The notes below the pieces were generated by a model that saw only the letters and a list, made by a program, of their open reading frames with translations, ran no database searches and was not told the DNA's origin. Source: Nymphalis io (taxonomy: Eukaryota; Arthropoda; Insecta; Lepidoptera; Nymphalidae). From it: a DNA stretch of 64,000 bases. The stretch is taken from positions 12,725,001 to 12,789,000 of the forward strand of contig NC_065897.1 of assembly GCF_905147045.1 (NCBI RefSeq), in the 5' to 3' direction. Position 1 is the first letter of the stretch, and every line of letters begins with the position of its first letter. This document shows positions 41,001 to 56,000 of the stretch, one piece after another. The position numbers and the translations under genes were made by a program.

Positions 41001-44000
41001 CATAGAGAACGGCCTTAAAGCTATAAGAGAAGTGTGGAAGGCTACAACATACGAAATGCAACATCATAGAGGCGATATGTATAAAATTAAGAATGTAGAA
41101 GATGTCTCACAGGTTCGTAAAGAGTATGTCAAACTATTCCGTGTGTTTGCCTGTGATTGGGTAATAAATATTATAATTTGTAGTTTCTCGAAGACCATCA
41201 AGTTCAACTATCCTCTATGAAATCAACCAAATACGTAGAGCCATTTATCAAAGAAGTGGATTATTGGGAGAAATCTTTGGGTTATGTGGCGGAATGTATC
41301 GAGGTTGTTATAAAATATGAATTATGTCGTACATTATAACTTTAAATATTGCTTAATATCTCGTTTTTTTATTGTATTTAAGATATCGTTACAAGTGCAG
41401 AGACGTTACTTGTATCTCGAAAGCATTTTTAGCGGAGAAGATATTAGAAAACAACTTCCCAATGAAGTTAAAGTTTTTGACGCATTAACTGATGATTGGA
41501 CAGAAATAACTAGCAAGTTAGTTATTTTATTAAATTGTTTGTTTTTTAATTTTCCCGTCTTCTTTATTTACTAACATATATAATTATAAAACAGTATGTA
41601 CGCTGGGAAAAACGCAGTAGAAGCATGTCTATACAAGCCAGCTCCATATTTGTTCAATAAGCTTAATCAAATGGTTGATAACTTGGATGGAATATTGCGA
41701 GCGTTAGAAAAGTATCTCGAAACAAAGCGACAACTATTTCCTAGATTCTATTTTATATCTAACGATGATTTACTAGAGATATTAGGAAACTCAAAGAAAC
41801 CACAGCTAATTCAAGTTCATTTAAAAAAGTTATTTGATAACGTGAATAAAATCAAAATTGATAAGGTAAAGTATTAATGCCCAAACTTATATATTAATGT
41901 ATATTGTATAAGTATGTGGTAAGTAATTTAAATAGACACAAAGCGATATAAATTATTAAGTAATAATAGATTATTAAGTTTTTTTTTAATTTAAGTTGTT
42001 GTAAACTCGAAAATTCAGAACTCGTAATCATTTCATGTCATATTGGCAATTGGCAATATTGACATTGACATTTTGACATTAATTTTCGCTTTGTTATTGT
42101 TACGTTTGAAAGGTTATGTTAACTGCTCTTTTATATTAATTTTAAACTAAAGTGTTTTCGCGAAATATATGAAGTAAACATGAGCAAAGAAGAAATCGTT
42201 AAATGTCATTATGTTCCCTTAAGTAGTCTGGTAAGTGATCTAATGGTTATATATGTGTTGTTTTTATATATATTTAGTGTGGTGTTTTAATTTTACATTG
42301 TTACTTTAGAAACGAGCGGTAAACTTACTAGAGACTCCGAGTAAACCACACGACAAACGCTGTAAGAGAAATCTTCTTCAGTTGCAATTGGACAAAAGTT
42401 TGTATGAGACTGATTTAAGGAGTAAGAAATGGAGGAATGCCTACCAGATGGCCCTGAGGCGCGCTATCTATTCTCATGATTGGGATCAACTCGTCTATCT
42501 ATTAAAAAAATCACCAATATGGGAGCATGCTTCTAATAGAAATGATGAACTGCCCATTTATGTTAGAGTAAGTAAAAACAGAGTCTTGTATGATTTATGT
42601 AATTGGTTTATCATTTGTGTAACAAAAATACTTAATACATAAATTTATATTTTTCTGCATTTAAATAAATGAACACAATAATGTAGCTTATTTATATACT
42701 GTATTGTTATATTTTGTATTTTCAGGCTTTAACAATACTTCTAATGAATCATCCAAGTTCGAAGTCACAATCATTATTAAATGACTACCTACACATGGTC
42801 CATTCCTGCCGATCTGATCAAGATAAAAAAGCTGTTATTAAATCCCTGCTGACTTTACCGGACAAGATCTATGGACGATAGTGTTTTGATTTAAAATAGT
42901 TAGATGAATTTTAATTGTATAATGTTTTTATAGGCATTTATATACATTAAGGTATGATGATAGGTGAACAGACTATACTATTTTTTATTATTAATGATGT
43001 TAATATTATTGTAAAAACTAAACACTAGTCTATACCTTATTCCAATTGAAGTAGGACAAAAGATAAACAAGGATTAAGTTTGTATATTCCAAGCAATTTT
43101 TCAATAGTTTCGCTATATTAGACTATTAACAGATCTTGATTAATATATCTTATGGTATAATACAACACCATTCTACATTAATAAATATGTCTGCTTTAAA
43201 TTTACTTCCAAACATCCAATAAAAATTCACCAATATTCAAATTATTAATTTTATATAATATTTAATATTTTATAACTATAGTTATAACGGCAATAATAAA
43301 TTCAACAATGTGAAATTCTATACAAGTTGTTAATATCTGTCAAAAGAAAAAGGTAGGTATTGTATGTTCTAACCAGTGAGGTGCAGCTGTATTGCACAAT
43401 TGGATCTTGAATCATAGTTACGTAAACTGGATTTTTTATAATAAAAATAATAATAATAAATAACTATATTCACCGAAAAGAAACAAAGACAAAATTAAGG
43501 TACAAAACCATAAAAAAGAGTTAACAATATGATATTTGATAATTTGTTGAAAAGGTCGTAGTCTCAGGAAGGCTGCTTTTCAGTCTACGCCTTGTACATA
43601 TGCTGCCAACACAAAAGTTACATTCAGTGCAGTAAAAGGTAAAAGAAGATTACTTAAATAATAAAAGTTAATACAATTTTATAACACGCCCAATAGGCTA
43701 AAATAAAAACATGCAAGCTTTACTAAAACGGAGAGGTTTTCTTTTTTTTTGATTAAATTCTTGGAAAAGGAAAATATTTCATATTAAATAAAAGAATAAT
43801 AATATTTAAAATGTATAAGCAAATAAAGGCATATATTTTAATAAATTACAATCAAAATAACAATTAAGTATTAAGTTTAGTTACACACATTTGTCTAGAC
43901 ACATTGCATCTTTTGCATAGCTAGAAGTCATTGCTTGCATTGTGCCTTAAACTTATTTTGAGACGTACTGTTCTTAATCAGAGGTGGGATATCGTTCCAA

Positions 44001-47000
44001 CACTTCGAAGCTGCGAAACGAAAGCTACCTCTAAAATTGCAAATGTTGTCTAGGCAGTACTAGTTTTACTTTAATATGTATGTAATGTAATGTAACCTAT
44101 TTATTACTATATATTTTTATGAAAATAAAACGTGTTTTTTTTTATTTGTCTTGAATTATTTATAAAACCAATTTATTATTATTATTGTTCTTTATTATTC
44201 AGGTTGCTTAAGTATGAGGAAGGAGCACATATCAACCTACGTTTTAGATAAAAAATAATTAAAAACTCAAAGCAACTAAGATTTACATATTATGGTTAAA
44301 TCTTTGATTATAATAAAACAGTAACAGTACATCTAATTTCTCAGTATTGCTAACATTTCTATTTCCCTCCAAAAATATATGTTATGTTTGTAATAATTAA
44401 TTTAATGACGTCAGGCTAAGGGTCATGATCTAACTTTTTTGTAGCAATATTACAATAAGTTGTAATACTAATAACTTAAAAGTTGCGCAATAATTATAAT
44501 ATTCATTAATTAATTATTTTTATATTCTAGTAAATATGTACCTATATTGTTCTCTAACTTCACCCTATCACATCGAAGATTGTTATTTCTTCAGAATGCA
44601 ATGGGCTTGCCAGTAGCTAAAGCGATGATGTCGGACGACGGCGAGTGTATAGAGTGGAAGTATAACCTGGTGTTGGATGGTCCGGCCGAAGTTTGGTTGC
44701 TGGGCCTGGAACATACCATGAGAGTTGTCTTAAGAGAGGTGGATTAGATATTAAATTATGAATATACTATAAATCATAATACGTTTCTTGTGGAAGTGCT
44801 TATCAAAAATTGGTTACAACAGCTACCATTATATTAAACTTTTTTTTAATGTGATGCCGATTTCGGTAACGGTGACTTTTCTCAATGGTGACTGTATCGG
44901 AAATATTCTAGTATAAGATGATATTATAGCATAAGTGTTTGGGCAAACATATTTGCAATATTTATTCACTCGCTCTCATAAGCAGGTGGGAAGTGCGAGT
45001 GAAGAAGCGCAGTTCCTACTTTGCTTTACAAAACTAGGACCTGTTACAATGCCAACATCTAGAATCTGAGCTTGTACTAAGAATTCTTTGTCAATCAAGG
45101 AATTTCATCTGCCCAAACCAGGATTTGTGCTCTTGTAAACTACTCAAGGGACGAATAATACAGTTTTTAAATAAACGTAGAAGGAACTAAATAAAGAATC
45201 TTAATTTTTAGCAATTAATATTGACACGAGCTGCATTAAGGAAATGCCGTTACCAAAGAGAACAGTGGATTAACGACTGGCCAGGTCAGCTCGGAATTAC
45301 CAGCAGCAAGGTTATTACTGCAATACTATTTCGATTTTTGGCGCCTTGCAACTTTCAAACGGGCCCAGAAACTGAGGAAATTACTAGTTGACTTCCTGGT
45401 TGGGAGAACCTTTATTGTGTATCTGTCCATTGGAACTTTATGACCCAAAAGGAACTTCACTTTTTTCCATATAGTCTATACATATATATGGAAAAAAGTA
45501 AAGTTATTTAGTTAATTATTATATACATATTTTAGCTTAGGAACAACCATTATGTTTGAATATCTACGCGAATAGTTATTTTTTATTCTTAATGTGATTA
45601 CTAAAATACGATTTAATTTTAGTTACTGTAAACAAAAAATAAAAACGATAGATAGTTCATAAAAATGGAAAACTGAATCTCAATAAAATTTAAATGATTT
45701 TTTAAGCAACGTAATCTTTAACAAACTCGAATCTTCGATCGCATGTCGGATACATCCAGAAATTACACGATTTTTATATATTTTAAGCTCCGATTTTCTC
45801 TTTCCATTAATAGATTCAATGGACTTCCGATTGTACTAGAACATTGTGTCGCTGCGACATTATGAAAGAGAAAAAACCGCTGAAGAAACTACGTAAGAAG
45901 CAGAACCAGATCCTGGCTACTTTACAGATGATGTCTAGAAAGGAAATTTCTAAAATTTTGCGTTGTAAAGTAAACGCGTTATGTGTGATTGAAATTCACT
46001 CTCGAGACACTGTGGAGAGACTTTATAAGATGGGTTAGTGCAGATACCAATAATTAATCTTTGTTTATATATTTTAGATAAAAAGTACGAGTATAATAGT
46101 AATAATAATAACCTTTTTGTCAACCTTAGAATCTTATTAATATATGGTTTTTAAATATTACTTTGTTTTTCAGGTGTCGGTAAATAATGTTTTGTGTTGG
46201 CATACGCCTCCTCCAAAGTCTTAATCGATCTTATTCATATTGCACTTCCAGCCGGGTGCCATTTAGGGCATCGTTCATCTTTGAACTGGCCGTCTATATT
46301 TTTTTTTAGTACCATTGTGTGCCACTGTACTAATTAAGTCTATCTCTGACTTCTAATTAATCTAATTCCAATTAGATATTCTTAAGGATAAAAAATGGCT
46401 CATCATACAAGAGTATTTTAAAGTAACATCGAATTTCGAAAATAAATGATTTATAATACATATTTTATAAGCTGTTATAAATTATTCCAGGATGTATGTC
46501 AGTGTCAGCATTCGAATGGTTCTCTCAGCTGAAGTTTTACTGGGATCGTGAACGCGAAGACTGCTATATCAGGCAGACAAACACGAACTCTATCTACACA
46601 TATGAGTACATTGGTAATTCGGGTCGACTGGTTATAACGCCGCTCACTGACCGGTATGAATTAAATAATAAACTTTTTGGTCCATTTGATTCATAGAAGA
46701 GGTTTTAACTATAACATATAAATGAAGATATTACTGAGTAAAATTAGACACGTAATTCAATTTGAGGAATTATTTGCTACTATTGCTTATACTCCAAATT
46801 AATTATAAAACTACCAATTTTTTTGAAAATCAAACTATTATACCACACAAAAGTTCATATGTAACGTTTTATAATATTAAACGTATTTGTTTTTCTAACT
46901 TCTTTTTTTCATCTGCTTATAAATGTTCGTTAACACGAAATAACGCCACCTTAGTCGAATTAATACAATATGTTCATCCAAATCATAGTTATATGTTATA

Positions 47001-50000
47001 TATATATAGTTGAACAATTAACTCCACAAAAATTCAAAGAGCATGAAATTTAAATTTAATTCGTATGAGCTGGTCTGGCTGGTATGCACCTAACTTCTAT
47101 TATACCGAAAGATCCATGGAACACATCAAGTGTTAAGTCCTATAAGATTAAACCGTAAAGTAATTATTCCTCAGATGCTACATAACGCTGACTACAGCTT
47201 TACACCTGTTTCGCGGCGGCAGTCCGCAGGGTCCAGCGGGAACTGGTAAAACAGAGACAACGAAGGACCTCGGTCGAGCTCTAGCGAGATGGGTGGTTGT
47301 CACTAACTGTTCCGACGGACTCGATTACAAGTCTATGGCTAAATGTTTTGCAGGTCTGATATAACGAGTAAAAAAATAAAATTTTTAATATTATAAGGTT
47401 TTTCTATTAAATATTTATATATTTTTGGTAATTGGCCCCGAAACATGCACACTACCACCACTGAACCATGCTCTTTATAGGTATAGCTCAGAGTGGATGC
47501 TGGGGTTGTTTCGACGAGTTCAACCGTATCAACATCGAGGTGTTGTCGGTGGTGGCGCAGCAAATCCTGGCAGTACTGCTAGCTCTGTCCCTCAATCAGA
47601 AGCGGTTCGTGTTCGAGGGCTCCGATATCAAGCTCGATGGCAACTGTGGAATATTCATTACTATGAACCCTGGGTATTTAATATATTATAATGATATATA
47701 TAATAAATATATTATTTTCAATATTTGACATATTATGTTATTGATTCAGCATATTTATGACCCATACCTATAGTCAATACAGAACAGCTTAAATCCGAAA
47801 GCGTTATTCCCGAAATATTCATTAAAAATGACGTGTTCTAGTTACGCCGGACGTACGGAGTTACCTGATAATTTGAAGTCAATGTTTCGTCCGATTGCGA
47901 TGTGTGTTCCTGACTCGCTTATTATAGCTGAGAATACACTGTTCTCGGATGGGTTTACAGCTTATAAGATAAACGCGAAAAAAGTAAGTTATTAGTTCAA
48001 AGAGATTGTTCCCATATTCTAATCTATATAACGACTGACTGACTGACTTATCAACGCAGAGCCCAAGCTACTTGGGCAAGGACCATGAAAATTTGTATAA
48101 GATTCTTTTACAAAATAGGTTAGCTCTAATTAAGTATTATTGAAAATTTAACCTCTAAGGTGACAAAGGGGCTGGATGAGTTTGTATGAAAATCATTTTA
48201 GAAGAGGTGTAGAAATTGGTATTTAGCAATTCTGAATTATAACGCGAGTTAAGCTGCGGGTAAAGCGCTAGTAACAGATATTTGGTCGTTTTGTTTACGC
48301 ATTTCGAGCTCAAGTAAAGCACATTACATTTTTTTTTAAATATAATAAAAAGTATTACATAAGTGGACCCTGGCATTACTAGGCCGGAAAAACACTAGGC
48401 AGAAGAAGAAGATTTTTATTAAACATATGATTTTCACGTGCAGGTTTTCACATTGTATCAACTTGCAATGCAGCAGCTTTCGAAGCAGGACCATTACGAT
48501 TTCGGTCTCAGATCTATGGTCGCGTTGTTGAGATACGCCGGAGTTAAGAGACGTGCTTATCCAAACTTGCCAGAACAAGAGGTCTGATGTAGATTTTTGT
48601 GTAACGTTAGAGCTAATCATTTAGATTTTTCCTTTGATTTAATTTATCATATTCGTGGTATGATCTCGAATATGTTAGTATTTTTTTTAAGTTATGTAAA
48701 TTATTGTTATTATACTTCAAACATTTGTTTAGTTTTCAATAATATAGAAACAGTAAGGTAAGCAGTAACAGTAGTACAAAACAACCTGTATATATCTCAT
48801 TGGTGTGTAAAGTTTTTCTCTTTTTTTCATAATCTGATCATAATAGACTCAACTAACAATAATTGGGATAGATCTGAAAATTGGTATTAATCTTGGGTAT
48901 ATTATTACAAATAAATTATCATAAATGCCCAAGGATACTACGCCTGCTAAAAAAAGAATACAGGTGTCCGGTAAATAAGGGATACTATATCATGTACTTT
49001 TTGTCTATTCTGATCGAACTATAAAGATAAGGTATGAAGCTTATCACGTACCACGCTGTCCTGTCAGAATTTTAACTTGGGCCCTTATTCACGTGTTTTA
49101 TCCATAAGGTCATCTACTATATTATACAAAGCAAGTCACTAATATAGAACTAACTATATTGGGTCTAGCTTAGTCTCAGCGTTAAGCTATCAATATTTTC
49201 ATTTATATAGATGGTGATCTTAGCCATGAGAGACATGAACGTGGCTCGGTTGACTTCCAAGGATGTTCCCCTGTTCGACGGTATAATGCGGGACATATTC
49301 CCCGACGTTGAGATCCCGACCCTGGATTACGAAATGCTAGAGAACGCCATATCCGCAGAGATGAGACTGCTGACCTTGCAACCAGTGAGGGCTGCTTTGC
49401 ATAAAGTGATACAGACTTATGAGACCAAGGTATGTCAACATATTAATTTAGTGTTTTGGTTTTGATCTTAAAGCTTAACTTAGTAGGTTGTTTTATTTAA
49501 TTTGAGTTACTATGATTTTTTTTGGTTCACATTGTATCCTAAATAGTGTCTTAAAACATGTGTGTTTCCAGAATTCCCGTCACTCCAGCATCCTTTTGGG
49601 CGATACGAACACCGCTAAAACGGTATCGTGGAAGATATTGGCTGCGACCCTCAGTCGACTGCGGCGTGAGAACGTGCCGGGTTTTGAAAATGTGCAAGTT
49701 TATCCTATGAACCCGAAAGCTTTGACTCTGGGGGAATTGTATGGGGAATACAATTTGGCTACAGGCGAATGGAAAGATGGGGTCCTGTCGTCTATTATGA
49801 GGACGACTTGTCAAGGTTAATATTACATCGTTATTATTAGCTTTGTTCCATTTAATTAGGGGTAGAGCAGTCTTCTTTACTCGTCCATTCATGCTCTTAA
49901 TGTCACCCCTCACACTGTCTATATTTTTTGGGTCTTCGTCTTGTTAATGTAATATTACACAAATTCCTTTATATTACATGTAAGCCTTACACTTTTATAC

Positions 50001-53000
50001 TTTCTTTAACGTTTCAATTTCAACATTCGCGTCTCAGCTGAGAGCCCTTATCCGTCATGAAGGTTAATATTACAGGCTTGTTTTTAATATGTATGAGTGA
50101 TCTTTTTACATCATTGTCTTAGACGAGTCCCCTGATCAAAAATGGATAATATTCGACGGTCCGGTCGATGCGGTGTGGATAGAAAACCTAAATTCTGTGA
50201 TGGATGATAACAAATTGCTCACACTCGTTAACAGCGAGAGGATATCTATGCCTTCGCAGGTATTTTCAAGTAAAAAAAAAATAAGTAAAATAAACAACTG
50301 TTTGATAGTTGAAAGATGTTATGATTTATAAGTACGAGGCAAATGACCTCGGAGACGACGATTTCAGGTATCTCTACTGATAGAGACGCTAGACCTCGCC
50401 GTAGCTTCGCCCGCCACCGTGTCGCGAAACGGCATCGTGTACAACGACTACAAGGATTGGGGCTGGTGGCCCTTCGTTAACTCCTGGCTCGAGTCGGTCA
50501 GCGACCTGGAGTACAGGGAGACGGTACGGAGGAGCAATACAAACCGTTTCAGAATATAATTCCAATAGGTTACGCTACACAATCTTTCTCCACTAACGCC
50601 GCCGGCAGCTGCGGCGGCTGTTCGCGGGCACGCTGGGCCCGGTGCTGGAGCTGCGGCGCCGCCTGCGCGAGGGCGGCGGCGCGCGCGCGCAGCAGCTGTC
50701 GGGCGTGCGCGCGCTGTGCCGCCTGCTGCCGCGCCTCGCGCCCGCGCCGCCCGACGAGACCTTCGCCAAGATGCGCTTCCTGTTCGCGTGAGTCGCGCCC
50801 GGGCTGGCCTGCGCTATGTGTGCATAGGTGTGCGCTACATATTATGTTGCATTCCAGTATGGTGTGGTCGGTGTGCGCGACGTTGGACGAGGAGAGTCGC
50901 CGCAAGTTGGACAATTGGGTGAGAGAGCACGAGGGCCTGTTCCCGTTGAAGGACACGGTGTACGACTACTACGTGGACGAGAGGCTGAGGGAGTTCAAGC
51001 CGTGGGAGGATAAGTTACCGGATAATTGGAGATACAATCCGAGGTGAGGTCGTAGGGGTAATGGTGGAAACTAACACCCGTATTTGTCCCATTGACGGAC
51101 TAGGGTCTCCTTCTTTTTGACGAGAAGGTTAGGAGCTTACTCTACTACGCTGCTTCTGTGCGGTAAGAAAGATTTACATTTACTAACCACTGGACTATCA
51201 CGCCTCACGGCGATGATTACTTTTTTAATTAACATTTAACTTAATACATGTAATTTTGATTTACAGCTTAGGCTTTCACACTATTCTGGTCCCAACGGTG
51301 GATTTTATTCGCGTCCAAATAGTAGCACTCGAGGTGATCCGCGGGGGTAACGGTGTGCTGGTGAGCGGACCCACTGGCTGTGGTAAAAGTTGCCTGCTCC
51401 AGGGGACGCTGGGTAGCTTGGACCGAGACAGGTGAATTAGGAATTTTAGTTTCGCTAAGCTTGTTGTTCCCGATAGTGGGTAATTATTGAATTGATCCTA
51501 CTAAGAGTCGAATTATGTGGTGTCGATTTTTCTTTGTAATTTTACTATTAAAAAAAATCTACAGAAAAACAATAGCAAATTGCTAGTTAAATATTTTCGT
51601 GTTTAAAATGATTCTACGATCTTAAGAAACAGTTTTTAAAGATTTTTTTTGTAATAACGAGCTTTTAAAGCTGTCTGCGAATCGTGAATATTTGTATTTT
51701 AGATATAGCACACAAGTGATCAACATGTCAGCGCAAACGACAGCTGCTAATGTGCAGGATATTATTGAAGCTAGGCTTGAAAAGAGAACCAAAGGCAATT
51801 ACGTTCCTGCTGGAGGTAACCATAGATATAATGAATACTAAAAAATATGGTCATAGTTAGTCTACTATGAATACGAATAATTATATTGGTATGTAGTTAG
51901 CACATTTATTAAGAAAATATATAAATTCACTCTGCGACGATAACCTTAAATATTAGTAAAATATACCGGTATATATTAGGTCCTTACATATGAAATTAGC
52001 GTTTTGTCGTACTGACCACTTTGATCTGAAATATCTCCTCTTTGGGTAAGAATTCCAAATTCAAATTTATAAATTCATTTAGCTGGTACATTTGAGTTTT
52101 GAAAACAGTCATTCATTTGTTTTTTCCTCATTATTTTTTTCTTTGGCGTCGCTTATTACCGCACAATGGAAAACATGAAATATCGGTATATTTACGATTA
52201 CGAGTTCTACCGTGGCACCAGTGCTGCAGAAACAGCTCGAAGGATTAATGATGTGTACGGCGCTGGTATCGCAAAAGAAAGCACGGTACGTTTTTGGTTT
52301 CAACGTTTTCGTTCTGGAAATTTCGACCTTCAGAACCAACCCCGTGGACGGCCGGAGACCAAAGTGGAAAATGAAGAATTAAAGACTATTGTGGAAGTGG
52401 ATCCATCACAAGGCACTTCAGAGATAGCTGCAGGCTTTGGGGTAAGTGATAAAACTGTATTAATCCACTTGAAGCAAATCGGGAAAGTAAAAAAACTTGA
52501 ACGATGGGTACCTCATGAATTGAGTGAATCGAACTTGCAAACACACGTCGACTGCTGTGTTACTTTGCTCAACCGACACAATAATGAACGGATTTTAAAT
52601 CGAATCATTACTTGTGATGAAAAGTGGATATTGTACGATAATCGGAAGCGCTCGTCACAATGGTTGAACCTTGGAGACCCAGCCAAATCCTGCCCTAAAC
52701 GAAAATTGACTCCGAAAATGTTACTTGTGAGTGTTTGGTGGACTAGCGCTGGTTTCGTTCACTACAGCTTTCTAAAATCTGGCCAAACAATTACGGCAGA
52801 TATCTATTGTCAGCAACTGCAAACCATGAAGGAAGAACTAGCTGCTAAACAACCGAGATTGTTCAATCGCTCTAGGCCACTGCTGCTTCACGACAACGCA
52901 AGACCACAGACTGCACAACAAACAACCACTAAGTTAGATGAGCTACAATTGGAATGTCTACGACATCCATCCCCGGACCTTCCTCTAACAAATTACCATT

Positions 53001-56000
53001 TTTTCCGGAATTTGGACAACTTCTTACGAGGAAAAAAATTCAACTCCGATGCGGCAGTCCAAACCGCCTTCAAAGAGTTTGTTGATTCTCCCCCCGTGGT
53101 TTTTTTAGTAAAGGAATCAATGAACTATTTATGAGATGGCAAAAGTGCATAGAGATAACAACGGTGCATACTTTGATTAATTAAATATATTTTACAAAAA
53201 TAAATTCACTTTATATTCCTCCCGTACAAAACGCCAATTTCATATGTAAGGACCTAATATTATATTCATCACGTGTTTGAAAGAGATAGACGTTATCTAA
53301 TTTTGTGAAACTGCGTCATGAAATATTTAAGGACCTCCTGTCGCTGCAAGTATTTGAAATAAAAAAATAATGACTTAACTAGGTAAGAAGCTGATAGCGT
53401 TCATGGACGACATTAATATGCCGGTGCGGGACGAATACGGTTCCCAGCCGCCTTTGGAGCTCATGCGACTCTGGTACGACTACGGGTTCTGGTTCGATCG
53501 CCAGAAGCAGTGGAGGAAGAACGTGAAGGTCAGCGATAATAATTGTTTTGTTTATTTTTTTTGTGAAGACAAGAGCAAAGTTTACATGTGAGATTGTAAA
53601 TGAACTTCGATTAGATCAGATTGTACTTTGTACGGATCGTGCGAGGGGGGGGGGTAGGTGTTAGGTACCCCCGCTACCACCCTCGCCGTCACCCCCCGCG
53701 GGCCCCGCAGGACATGGTGCTGTGCGGCGCGGCGGGCCCGGCGGGCGGCGCGCGCTCGGCGCTGCCCGCTCGGCTGCTGTCGTGCTTCCACGCCTTTTAC
53801 CTGCCGGCGCCCGCGCACTCGCAACTCGTCGGCATCTTCGGCACCATGCTCGACCAGCACCTGCGGGACTTCGACGAGGAGACCAAGACGCTCGGTGAGA
53901 TGGGGGAGCTCGATAGTGGTATAATCGTCGTACAGTATAATAGTCGCTCCTCCTACTATATATTAGCAGTAATGAAATGTTTTGTAATTTACCGACTAAA
54001 AAATCCAAATTTATCTATCAGGAAAAATTGTCTTGACGGCGACCATCGATATGTTTAACAATATAGTAGCGAAGCTCTTACCTACGCCCAGTAAGATGCA
54101 CTATTTATTCAATCTGAGAGACATCTCAAAAATATTCCAAGTTAGTAATGAACTATTCTATTTTATATGTAATATATGTTAATTTGTTTTTATGTAGGTA
54201 TCCAAAAATGAACTTGTTTGTTATTGAATATGTAGCGATTGTAGTAAGGTATAATTTTCAGGGTCTTTTGCGAAGCAATAAAGATTATCAAAACACGAAG
54301 CCTCGCTTCCTTCGACTTTGGGTTCACGAGTGTTTCAGAGTATTTGGCGATCGGCTTACTGAAGAGAAGTTAGTTTGTCAATCATCGAATGTTTCATAAT
54401 ATATAATTTGTTTCCTATAGAGGATACTTGAGTACAGTTCATTTATTATGAACATATATGTATGTATGCTCTATATAGAGCCGGTTGGCGTGGTTGGTAG
54501 AACACTTGCCTTTCACGCCGAAGGTTGTGGGTTCGATTCCCACCCAGGACAGACATTTGTGTGCATGAACATGTCTGTTTGTCCTTAGTCTGGGTGTAAT
54601 TATCTATATAAGTATGTATTTACAAAAGAAAAGTAGTATATGTAGTATATCAGTTGTCTGGTTTCCATAGCACAAGCTTTGTACAAGCTTAATTTGGGAT
54701 CAGATGGCCGTGTGTGAAAATGTCCCAGGATATTATATTATTATTATATTATTATGTACGTTTTACCTTGATTTTATCGAAATAGGTTTTTTACCACATA
54801 TCGTAATAAATATTAAATACATACTGAATAAGTACATTATAGCTATTTAGAAATTATTTAATGATCTAATTGAACTCAATCAACAGCCAATCGTTGTCCA
54901 CTGCTGAACATAGGCCTCTCCCAAGGTGCGCCAAAGCTCCCTGTCCTCCGCCTTCCGCATCCAGTTGGTGCCCGCCACCTTCTTAAGGTCGTCGGTCCAC
55001 CTGGCTGGAGGGCGCCCTACGCTGCGCTTGCCGATTCGCGGTCTCCACTCTAGGACTCGTCTGCTCCAACGGCCATCGGTCCTACGACATACGTGACCAG
55101 CCCACTGCCACTTCAGCCTGCTAATTTTGCAAGCTATGTCGGTGACTCCGGTTCTTTTCCGGATAATCTCATTTCTGATCTTATCCTTCAAAGATACTCC
55201 GAGCATAGCTCGCTCCATAGCACGCTGAGCGACTTTGAATTTGTGGACTAGTCCCGCAGTTAGTGTCCACGTTTCGGCACCGTATGTCATGGCAGGTAAG
55301 ACGCATTGGTTGAAGACTTTCGTCTTCAAACATTGCGGTATAGACGACTTGAGGACTTGACGAAGGTTGCCAAATGCTGCCCATCCCAAGCGAATTCTTC
55401 GATCGGCTTCCTTCTCGAAGTTGTTCCTACCGACTTGTATTACCTGTCCTAGGTAGGTATATTCACTAACAACTTCGAGAGGTTTCCCCTCGACGTATAT
55501 CGGTCCCGGCACGACATGCCTATTGAACATGACCTTGGTCTTGTCCAAGTTCATACCGAGACCGACACGCCGGGAAGACTCGCCTAGGCTACGCAGCATT
55601 TCGGTGAGTTGTTCCAGCGACTCTGCTATGATGACGATATCGTCGGCAAATCGAAGGTGTGAGATGTACTCGCCGTTTACATTGACTCCATACCTAGTCC
55701 AATCCAGCGTTTTGAAAACGTCTTCCAACGCGTTGGTGAACAGTTTCGGGGATATTACATCCCCCTGTCTCACCCCTCTGCGCAGTTGGATCGCCTTCGT
55801 CTTACAGTCCTGGATGTGGACAGTCATTGTAGCGGCGTTGTACAGACATCTCAGTACCTCGATATATCTCCAATCGATATGACATCTCTGCAATGAGTCG
55901 AGCACTGCCCAGGTTTCGATGGAGTCGAAGGCTTTCTCGTAGTCCACAAATGCCATACACAGCGGCTGATTGTACTCTTCGGTCTTCTGCACAATCTGCC

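Larger units (their letters stand above)
41866..44594. other. Dynein intron 26, 2.7 kb, host of a small sense-strand gene
   Basis: The nested gene takes up 42180-42881. The rest, 42882-44594, is AT-rich with no feature I can support. Confidence 0.65.

Noticed and set aside
46174..46200. Acceptor-like site (TTTTTCAG then GTGTCGG) as a possible start of dynein exon 30
   Set aside because: Its frame ends after four codons, while 46491 opens the family sequence SAFEWFSQLKFYW in the right phase.
54481..54553. A tRNA-Glu gene
   Set aside because: The B-box and anticodon loop look good, but the acceptor arms do not pair and the head is fused to a SINE tail shared with 4482-4775.
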